DNA of 12,615 bases. Source: DATFGK01 sp046712825 (GTDB taxonomy: Bacteria; Actinomycetota; AC-67). Positions 6,477 to 11,818 of the stretch are shown piece after piece. The stretch spans positions 1-12,615 of the forward strand of contig JBKKCR010000006.1 of the NCBI GenBank assembly GCA_046712825.1, read 5' to 3'. Numbering within the stretch: the first letter of the stretch is position 1; each line of letters starts with the position of its first letter. Made by a program: the position numbers and the translations under genes. The notes below the pieces were generated by a model. It saw only the letters and a program-made list of their open reading frames with translations, had not been told where the DNA came from and ran no database searches.

Positions 6477-7037
6477 TTAGCGAACCAGGCCGATCTCCGC
6501 TCGGATCGAGACGCTTATCTCGTACGTCCCGTCGCCGGCGAGGGGCGCCGAGAAACGTCCGACGACAGGCTGCCCTGGTGACACGACGACGCTGTCGGTC
6601 GAGCCGAAGCTGACGGGCGCCGAGATGGATTCCGCTCCGCCACGCTTCGCGACGGCTTGCGCGTTGCCCAGGCGCGTCGGACAGTCGAGCAGGTTCTGGA
6701 TGGCGATCTCGGCGGTGAGTTTGCCGCCGGAGGCCTCTGGGCGGCCGATCGTGAACGAGGCCCAGTGCGGATCCGGGAGCGATCCCGGCTCGATCTTGAC
6801 GGCCGGAGCGAGCACGGACGTGATGCGGCCGCCCGACACGACGACGGTCAGCGGGGCGTTCTCGGCGCGCAGGGTTTGGGTTCCCGCGACGCTGGACCCC
6901 TCCGCGGTCTTGCAGCGCTCGACCTTGGTTCCGAGGACCGCGCTCTCGTCACGCTGCGATGCCCAGATCGAGACGGCCGCGATCGCGACGGCAAGGACCC
7001 CGCCGCCGATCACGATCGCTCGCCGCGTCATCGCCAT
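6477..7037 (-). CDS. Membrane-anchored or secreted protein of unknown function
   Basis: A 186-residue protein I do not recognise. A short basic N-terminus (MAMTRR) is followed by one hydrophobic segment (about residues 7-26), then an Ala/Val/Ser-rich extracytoplasmic region. There is no lipobox, so an uncleaved anchor or a type I signal is likelier than a lipoprotein. The only two cysteines, C42 and C119, could form a disulfide outside the membrane. The C-terminal half (TAEIAIQNLLDCPTRLGNAQ, then SPGQPVVGRFSAPL and YEISVSIRAEIG) alternates hydrophobic and polar residues as in a beta-sandwich. GGAGG sits 3 nt before ATG 7037 and 9 nt before ATG 7031, so either Met could be used. It reads into the acyl-CoA dehydrogenase operon 29 nt downstream, but shared function is not implied. 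Confidence 0.72.
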   Translation of the reverse strand: MAMTRRAIVIGGGVLAVAIAAVSIWASQRDESAVLGTKVERCKTAEGSSVAGTQTLRAENAPLTVVVSGGRITSVLAPAVKIEPGSLPDPHWASFTIGRPEASGGKLTAEIAIQNLLDCPTRLGNAQAVAKRGGAESISAPVSFGSTDSVVVSPGQPVVGRFSAPLAGDGTYEISVSIRAEIGLVR

Positions 7038-7272
7038 CTGCCTCCGGTCTGAAGTCTCATGACCCGATCGCCCAGGTCAAGCATCTGCAGCATCTACCCA
7101 CCTGGCCGCGTTCCTCTCTGTTCAACGAATGAAAGGTGGCGGTGCGGCCGACGACAAGGAGCGCATTCTTCTCGTATTGCACGGAATTGACCCAACACCT
7201 CGAGCGCGTATCGTCGGCCCGAGCCCTCGAAACACCCGGACAGGTTCAACGGATCCCCGTCCCCACACGGGA
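7038..7272. other. Non-coding stretch between the YgfZ-type gene and the membrane-protein gene
   Basis: No ORF with coding character or a ribosome-binding site is visible on either strand. A plus-strand TTGACC ... TATCGT pair with a 16 nt spacer is present near 7187-7214 but leads to no nearby gene. GCATCT occurs twice as a short direct repeat (7081-7086, 7090-7095). The promoter of the membrane-protein gene is presumably here, but I cannot place it. A tRNA-like GGTTCAA motif near 7242 has no supporting stems. Confidence 0.4.
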
Positions 7273-7305
7273 GGAAGGCGGCGGCCGGGACGGCCGCCGC
7301 CTTCC
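7273..7305 (-). terminator. Strong GC-rich hairpin after the YgfZ-type gene
   Basis: Arms GGAAGGCGGCGGCC (7273-7286) and GGCCGCCGCCTTCC (7292-7305) are perfectly complementary over 14 bp, 15 bp if the closing G-C of the loop is counted, around a 3-5 nt loop. It starts about 10 nt after the stop codon of the YgfZ-type gene. No T-run follows on the minus strand, so it is read as a U-poor terminator or a 3' mRNA-protecting structure. Confidence 0.7.
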
Positions 7306-7315
7306 GGTCTCGCGT

Positions 7316-8206
7316 TCAGATCGCCGTGACGGTCGCGTCCACGCCGCCCGCGTCTACGCTCGAGCCGGGCTCGACGTCGGAGCTGAGCAGCGCGATCGCC
7401 GCGCTGCCGCCGCCTGGGAGCGACGCGGCGCTCGTGATCGTCCCGGCAACCGCGGCGTCCGTTCGGACCTCGGCGCCTTCGCGGAGCGCACCGGCTGCGC
7501 GCAAGCCCCTGAGCGTGCGGCGGACGCCGCCGAGGTTGCGCACCCGCGCGACCGACTCCTGGCCCGGGTAGCAGCCCTTGTCGGACGCGACCGCGTGATC
7601 GAGCAACGGCGTCTCGTTGACCAAAACGTCCTCGCTCACATCGCGGCCGAAGCGCGGCCTTCCCGCCTCAATCCGAGCGACGTCGAGCTCGTCCGCGGTC
7701 GCGGGTGGAGCGCCCGTCGGCGGCGGCTCCCCGAAGAGGTCGACACCCGGAACACCCCACACGACACTGACGACGAGGAAGCCGTCCCACTCAACGAAGG
7801 CGGCCTCATGTTGCGGCGGAACCGCGATCCCGGCGGCGGCGAGTACCGCGTCGGTGGCCGGTCCTCGCAAGGCGGCGACCGGCACGTCGACCGCCTCGAG
7901 CTCGCAGCCGGCCAGGCCGGCGTGACGACCGATCCGCTCCTCGATACCGGCGCGAGCCTCGGGCTCGGCGTCGAGCAGGACCGAGCCGTTGAGCATCGGG
8001 AGAACGCGCAGCTCGGCGGAGACCCGGCCTTTGGGCGAGAGCGCGACGGCCAGGGCGCCGCGGCCCGGCCCGAGGCCGGCAACCTCCTGCGCCAGCACGT
8101 CCTGCAGGTACGCCAGCGGACGCTCACCAGTCAGGCGGAAAACCGCACGGCGAAGCGGCCGCACGAGAGCGGCGGACGAACGGAGCGCGGCGGCGCCTTC
8201 GGTCAT
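7316..8206 (-). CDS. ygfZ: YgfZ/GcvT-like folate-binding protein
   Basis: A 296-residue protein of the YgfZ (COG0354-type) family, a relative of the glycine-cleavage T protein. It binds tetrahydrofolate and helps maintain certain iron-sulfur enzymes. The decisive signature is KGCYPGQE (210-217), the conserved-cysteine motif of the family. It is preceded by the GcvT-like N-terminal region (RPLRRAVFRLTGERPLAYLQ, then LSPKGRVSAEL) and by ARIEAGRPRFGRDV (177-190). ATG at 8206 is chosen: GGGAG lies directly upstream and a TACAGT box ends 7 nt before it. A GTG at 8239 would add 11 residues. It is divergent from the alpha/beta hydrolase gene, with 53 nt between the start codons. Cytosolic; no unusual residues seen. 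Confidence 0.9.
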   Translation of the reverse strand: MTEGAAALRSSAALVRPLRRAVFRLTGERPLAYLQDVLAQEVAGLGPGRGALAVALSPKGRVSAELRVLPMLNGSVLLDAEPEARAGIEERIGRHAGLAGCELEAVDVPVAALRGPATDAVLAAAGIAVPPQHEAAFVEWDGFLVVSVVWGVPGVDLFGEPPPTGAPPATADELDVARIEAGRPRFGRDVSEDVLVNETPLLDHAVASDKGCYPGQESVARVRNLGGVRRTLRGLRAAGALREGAEVRTDAAVAGTITSAASLPGGGSAAIALLSSDVEPGSSVDAGGVDATVTAI

Positions 8207-8259
8207 TTCTCCCACTGTAACGCCGCCCGGTAGAGTCACCTTCCCGAGGAGGTATCCGC
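8207..8259. promoter_or_regulatory. Divergent promoter region between ygfZ-type gene and alpha/beta hydrolase
   Basis: This 53 nt gap must contain starts for both directions. On the minus strand TACAGT (8219-8214) ends 7 nt before the ATG at 8206, which suggests a leaderless mRNA. On the plus strand TAGAGT (8231-8236) could be a -10 box, followed by a very strong ribosome-binding site GAGGAGG (8246-8252) 7 nt before the ATG at 8260. No clear -35 hexamers are seen, so exact positions are tentative. Confidence 0.35.
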
Positions 8260-9045
8260 ATGCCGATGGTTCGATCCGGAGACGCCGACATCGCCTACGA
8301 CCTCACCGGTCAGGGTGACCCACTTCTGATGATCATGGGCTTCTTGTCGGATGCACGGATGTGGATCCTCCAGACGGTCGCGTTCTCACCGCACTACACG
8401 TGCATCACGTTCGACAACCGGGGCGTCGGCCGGTCCTCGAACCCGCCGGGCCCGTACTCGATGGAGCAGATGGCGGCCGACGCGATCGCCGTGCTCGACG
8501 ACGCGGGGATCGAGCGCGCGCACGTGCTCGGCATCTCGATGGGCGGCGCGATCGCTCAGCACGTCGCGCTCAAGGTGCCGGAGCGGATCCGTTCGCTGAC
8601 GCTGGCCGCGACGTGGTGCCACCCGAACCAATGGCTGGAGCGGCTCGGGGAGATGGGGCAGATGGCTTCGGAGTTCGAGCGCGAGAAGTTCGCGCGCTCG
8701 GTGCTGCTTTGGCTGTTCACCCCGAACATGATCATCAACCAGCCCGACGTGGTCGCAACGATCGAGCAGCTGATCCTCGCGGAACCGCCCCCGCCGGACA
8801 CGTTCGCCAACCAGATCGCGGCCGTGCACGCACACGACACGCGCGAGCAGCTGGCCCAGATCGAAGCGCCGACGCTGGTGATGGGGGCACGGCGGGACTT
8901 CATGGTTCCGCCCGAGCTTGCCGAGATCGTCGCGAAATCGATCCCCGGATCACGGTTCGAGATGCTCGACGGCGGTCACGCGTTCTCCGCTGAGAACGCG
9001 CAGGAGTTCAACCGCGTCATCCTGGAGTTCCTTCAGGCGAACTGA
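8260..9045 (+). CDS. Alpha/beta hydrolase
   Basis: A 261-residue alpha/beta hydrolase of the general esterase/haloperoxidase-like type. Motifs: MIMGFLSDARMW (oxyanion region, 24-35), FDNRGVGRSS (51-60), nucleophile elbow GISMGG (S93), acid D213 in GARRDFMVP and base H240 in DGGHAFSAEN. All three triad residues are present, so it should be an active ester or C-C/C-X hydrolase, but the substrate cannot be assigned. No signal peptide. ATG at 8260 has an excellent GAGGAGG ribosome-binding site. Its TGA lies 5 nt before the ParB-domain gene, so the two are cotranscribed. This is the only plus-strand unit in the window. It is not closely similar to the lipase-like hydrolase at 3037-3792. Confidence 0.9.
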   Translation: MPMVRSGDADIAYDLTGQGDPLLMIMGFLSDARMWILQTVAFSPHYTCITFDNRGVGRSSNPPGPYSMEQMAADAIAVLDDAGIERAHVLGISMGGAIAQHVALKVPERIRSLTLAATWCHPNQWLERLGEMGQMASEFEREKFARSVLLWLFTPNMIINQPDVVATIEQLILAEPPPPDTFANQIAAVHAHDTREQLAQIEAPTLVMGARRDFMVPPELAEIVAKSIPGSRFEMLDGGHAFSAENAQEFNRVILEFLQAN

Positions 9046-9050
9046 CGGCC

Positions 9051-9884
9051 ATGGCCGCGAAGACACCGAAGAAGGCATCCGGCCCCCCGGAAGGGGTCGC
9101 CTTCGACGAGCCCCACAAGAAACAGGGACTCACCTTCGCGGTGTTGCCCACCGACCGCTTACGAGTAATCTCGCACCAGCGGAAGCCGAGCGACACGCAC
9201 GTGAAGAAGGTGACCGCCTCGATCGAGAAGCTCGGCTTCCTCGCGCCCGTCGTCGTCGTGTCGCAGGAAGACGCCGACGAGGCGTACCTGATCGTCGACG
9301 GTCAGCACCGCTTCCTCGCGGCGCAGGCGCTCGGGCTCAAGACGCTCCCCGCGGTCATCGTTCCCCACGAGGTCGCGCGGAAGATGCTTGGCCTCAACGT
9401 CGAGAGGGAGCCCAACATCCGAGAGCGTTCGGCGGTCGCGCTGTCGATCTACCGCGAGCTCGTCGGGGCCGAGCCCAAGCTCCCCGAGGACGACGGCCAG
9501 GTCGTCGACGCCATCGAGCAGGCGCACTACGTCACGCTCGGGCTGGCCTACGAGCAGTCGGGCCGCCTGTCGGGGAGCTCGTTCGAGCCGATCCTCAAGA
9601 AGTGCGACGGCTTCCAGGACGACCCGCTCGCCGACACGCTGCCGTTGCGCGAGGAACGCGCGGCGAAGGTGCTGGAGGCCGACAGGGCCGTCAAGGAGAT
9701 CGCCGCCGCGCTCAAGGAAACCGGCGCGTGGCACCAGTTCATCGGCCAGCAGATCATCTCGTACGCGAACCCGCTGAAGCGCGCGCGCAAACAGGCGTCG
9801 TTCGACGAGACCTTCGAGAAGATGCTGGCAAAGCTCGAGGAGCTGAAAGAGAAGCCGGAGAAGGTGCTCGGCGGATCCGGCTAG
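9051..9884 (+). CDS. Stand-alone ParB/Srx-fold domain protein
   Basis: A 277-residue protein with an N-terminal ParB/sulfiredoxin-like domain at about residues 27-115. Features seen are LPTDRLRVISHQRKPSDTHVKKVTASIEKLG, then YLIVDGQHRFLAAQALGLKTLPAVIV with the core DGQHR at 83-87. The C-terminal 150 residues are helical and charged (IRERSAVALSIYREL, then a Lys/Glu-rich tail ASFDETFEKMLAKLEELKEK). They do not show the helix-turn-helix layout of chromosomal ParB/Noc. No ParA gene is adjacent, so this is probably not the partition ParB. ParB-fold proteins can bind or hydrolyse CTP or ATP, so nucleotide-dependent regulation or DNA binding is possible but unproven. The Lys-rich N-terminus (MAAKTPKKAS) may contact nucleic acid. 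The start lies 5 nt after the hydrolase stop; no strong ribosome-binding site is visible, suggesting coupling. Confidence 0.85.
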   Translation: MAAKTPKKASGPPEGVAFDEPHKKQGLTFAVLPTDRLRVISHQRKPSDTHVKKVTASIEKLGFLAPVVVVSQEDADEAYLIVDGQHRFLAAQALGLKTLPAVIVPHEVARKMLGLNVEREPNIRERSAVALSIYRELVGAEPKLPEDDGQVVDAIEQAHYVTLGLAYEQSGRLSGSSFEPILKKCDGFQDDPLADTLPLREERAAKVLEADRAVKEIAAALKETGAWHQFIGQQIISYANPLKRARKQASFDETFEKMLAKLEELKEKPEKVLGGSG

Positions 9885-10261
9885 TTCACCGGCACCAATT
9901 CGAGATCCGGATCGATCCGGCGCAGATCTCGGACGTCGGCGGTCACGACCGCATGACCGCGCTCACGAGCGCACAGCACCAGAGAGCCGTCGACGACGTC
10001 GGCCGTTCCTGTCGCGCCACACAGCTGCCCCACACCCCTCGCCGTCCGGTCGTCGAGGGGGACGACCTCAACGACATACGAACCGAGCAGTCGAACCAGT
10101 CGCACCTGCCGAGAGGCATCCCGCCATACCTGAGCGACGACGCCGGCCGGGACGGCCAGGACGTCTCCGCGTTCGAGCGCTCGCGCAACGAGGGCCACCA
10201 TGCGGCGTTTGCCACGTTCGAACGCGATCAACGCCCCGGCGTCGAGCGTTGCGCCGGTCAA
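9881..10261 (-). CDS. vapC: VapC-type PIN-domain ribonuclease toxin
   Basis: A 126-residue PIN-domain protein. Acidic active-site positions visible are D7 (TLDAGALIAFER), D88 and D91 (TGTADVVDGSLVLCA) and D109 (VVTADVRDLRRI). The position usually filled by a second Glu in VPAGVVAQVW carries Gln (Q44). Expected role: Mg2+-dependent endoribonuclease toxin, held inactive by the product of the gene upstream. The start is TTG at 10261, overlapping the antitoxin TGA as TTGA. A later start would remove the essential first Asp, so TTG is the supported choice and implies translational coupling. The TAG stop shares a palindromic CTAG with the stop of the convergent ParB-domain gene. Confidence 0.9.
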   Translation of the reverse strand: MTGATLDAGALIAFERGKRRMVALVARALERGDVLAVPAGVVAQVWRDASRQVRLVRLLGSYVVEVVPLDDRTARGVGQLCGATGTADVVDGSLVLCARERGHAVVTADVRDLRRIDPDLELVPVN

Positions 10262-10518
10262 CGTCTGCGACTCGTCGACCCCCGGAGGATGCGATCTGCC
10301 GTCGTACGTTCCGCGCGCGTAAGCGGACCTCCGGTCTCGGCAAGCATCTCATCCAAGAGCGACTTGAGATCGTCGAGCACGACCTTTTCCTCGAGCGCGT
10401 CGGCGACGTACGCGCTCACGTTCGGAGCCCGCCCTCGGCGAACTGCGGACTTGGCGGCTCTCACCAGGTCGGCGGGCAGGCTGACCGCGATCTTCGCCTT
10501 GCGTGTCATACCAATCAT
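10258..10518 (-). CDS. vapB: VapB-type ribbon-helix-helix antitoxin
   Basis: About 86 residues. The N-terminal part (TRKAKIAVSLPADLVRAAKSAV, continuing to NVSAYVADALEEKV) is a ribbon-helix-helix DNA-binding fold. The C-terminal part (LDDLKSLLDEMLAETGGPLTRAERTTADRIL) is the flexible toxin-wrapping region. It should neutralise the VapC encoded directly downstream, with a 4 nt overlap, and repress its own promoter. The start is uncertain: ATG codons lie at 10521, 10518 and 10509. 10518 was chosen because GGAG lies 4 nt upstream; the core fold begins at the 10509 Met. Two copies of the hexamer TCATAC (10506-10511, 10518-10523) sit over the start and might be operator half-sites. Confidence 0.87.
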   Translation of the reverse strand: MIGMTRKAKIAVSLPADLVRAAKSAVRRGRAPNVSAYVADALEEKVVLDDLKSLLDEMLAETGGPLTRAERTTADRILRGSTSRRR

Positions 10519-10604
10519 CATACTCCGCGAAAAGGGTCGATGGAAAGGGAACATGACCTGATCGTGACGAGAAAAACCGGGTGGTCCCGAACGCGCGAGG
10601 GCAC
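10518..10604 (-). CDS. Possible 28-codon leader peptide ahead of vapB
   Basis: A GTG at 10604 begins a 28-codon frame (MPSRVRDHPVFLV...) that ends in TGA at 10518, overlapping an antitoxin ATG (10521) as ATGA. GGGGAG in the last codons of the cyclase gene lies 9-10 nt upstream of the GTG, the same arrangement that drives the cyclase GTG itself. It may be a translational coupler, a decayed duplicate of the cyclase 5' end, or chance. No homologue is recognised, so it is listed only as a candidate. Confidence 0.2.
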   Translation of the reverse strand: MPSRVRDHPVFLVTIRSCSLSIDPFRGV

Positions 10605-10609
10605 GGCCG

Positions 10610-11812
10610 CTACTCCCCGAGCAGCGTGGCCACGGCGATCCCGCCAGCGTCGCGGATCCCTTTTTCGGAAGCGCTCGGGATCTCCGCCAACGACGTGTAG
10701 GAGAGAGCATCGGGATCGATCTCGAGCGCCGAGGCGTCGTCGGCATCGAGATTCTCGAGGAGGGTCTTGGCAACCAAGATCTGCCCGTCCCGGGCGGTTT
10801 CCTGGATACGAGCGCACTCGTTCACCGCGTCGCCGAGCGCCGTGACCTCCAGGCGTCCTCCCGTCACCAGCTGACCCATGTACAGAGAGCCTCCCCAGTG
10901 GAGACCGATGTTCATCGGAAACGCTTTACCGGAGATCAAGCCCGCGGTCTCGCCCTCGAACTCCATCGCGACATCCTGAACGACGGCCCTGATGCCGCGG
11001 GCCGCCGAGACCGCTGCTCGGGCCGCCGCAGAGGGAGAGCCCAGGTCGTCCGTAAGGAAGAAGGCCGTCGCCCCGTCTCCCGCGTGGCGGCCAACCAGGC
11101 CCTTCTGGCCGACGACGACACCATCGATCGCCGTGATGAGCGCTCTTACAAGGCGGAAGTAGACGGCGCTCGGAAGTCGGCGGGACAACACCCCTGATGA
11201 TTGCAGGTCCGTGAAGAGGATCGCTGCTGAGTGGCGGCCGGGCTTCGTCAATCGCGCCATCCGCTCGAGCGAGGCCTCGTCGCCGCGCGCCAGGAATGCG
11301 ACGAGCCGAAAAGGTAGCGGCGCAAAGTAGGCGGCAGCGGCTCCGATGAATCGCCCCTCTCGATCATGGATCTCCGTTATCAACCCGCTCGTGCTCACCG
11401 GCGTCATTCCCTCACTCGGCGTGAACTTCAACGACATCGTCCAGAGCGGATCCTGGTGGTCCGGCACCTGATCGACGATCGCGGCAGCCTGTGCGCCGAG
11501 CATCTTCGTCAGGATGGCGCGCATAGCCTCGCGCCCACCCGGTGTGCGATCGATGAGCATCGGTAGGAGATCGAGGCCTCCGCGAAGGATGCTCCCTTCC
11601 GTGGATCTCGCCCTGAATTCCTTGCTAAGACTGAACTCTGCGAAATGGAGGCCGTACCACGACCCGAGGGGGTCGCCGAACGCTCGCTCGAATTCCGAGG
11701 AGAACCAGACCATCCGCATCTCGTGGTCGGCGATCGCAGCTGCCATCCTTTGGCGCTCCAGCTGCACCGCGACGGCGGCAAGGACCGGATGGCTCGGACG
11801 GCGAGCAGACAC
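10610..11812 (-). CDS. PAS-linked class III adenylate/guanylate cyclase
   Basis: A 400-residue cytosolic protein with a PAS-like sensor region at about residues 18-165 (AAAIADHEMRMVWFSSEF, then ITEIHDREGRFIGAAAAYF). A class III cyclase domain follows at about 193-365. Metal-binding Asp residues are D202 (ILFTDLQSSG) and D246 (GRHAGDG). Transition-state residues N331 and R335 are present in LGDAVNECARIQE. The Lys that normally selects adenine appears as R242, while the paired Asp (D328) remains, so nucleotide specificity and activity are uncertain. The start is GTG at 11812, 6 nt after the acyl-CoA dehydrogenase stop, with GGGGAG at 9 nt spacing inside that gene's last codons; the two are therefore cotranscribed. 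Its 3' end repeats 17 nt of the dehydrogenase 3' end. Confidence 0.88.
   Translation of the reverse strand: MSARRPSHPVLAAVAVQLERQRMAAAIADHEMRMVWFSSEFERAFGDPLGSWYGLHFAEFSLSKEFRARSTEGSILRGGLDLLPMLIDRTPGGREAMRAILTKMLGAQAAAIVDQVPDHQDPLWTMSLKFTPSEGMTPVSTSGLITEIHDREGRFIGAAAAYFAPLPFRLVAFLARGDEASLERMARLTKPGRHSAAILFTDLQSSGVLSRRLPSAVYFRLVRALITAIDGVVVGQKGLVGRHAGDGATAFFLTDDLGSPSAAARAAVSAARGIRAVVQDVAMEFEGETAGLISGKAFPMNIGLHWGGSLYMGQLVTGGRLEVTALGDAVNECARIQETARDGQILVAKTLLENLDADDASALEIDPDALSYTSLAEIPSASEKGIRDAGGIAVATLLGE
10611..10627. repeat. 17-nt direct repeat, copy at the cyclase 3' end
   Basis: TACTCCCCGAGCAGCGT occurs here and again at 11820-11836. On the minus strand both copies encode the terminal residues TLLGE just before the stop codon. 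The identity covers part of the stop codon; similarity may continue, with gaps, for about 40 nt downstream of each stop. Confidence 0.85.
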
Positions 11813-11818
11813 GGAACG

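Noticed and set aside
7190..7260. Possible tRNA suggested by GGTTCAA
   Set aside because: The flanking bases do not form a T-stem, and no acceptor or anticodon stems could be drawn on either strand.
7129..7329. 66-residue plus-strand ORF in the intergenic region
   Set aside because: No ribosome-binding site, low-complexity Pro/Arg content, and it runs through the terminator hairpin.
8918..10561. 547-residue plus-strand frame
   Set aside because: It spans three real genes on both strands out of frame and has shadow-like Arg/Gly composition.
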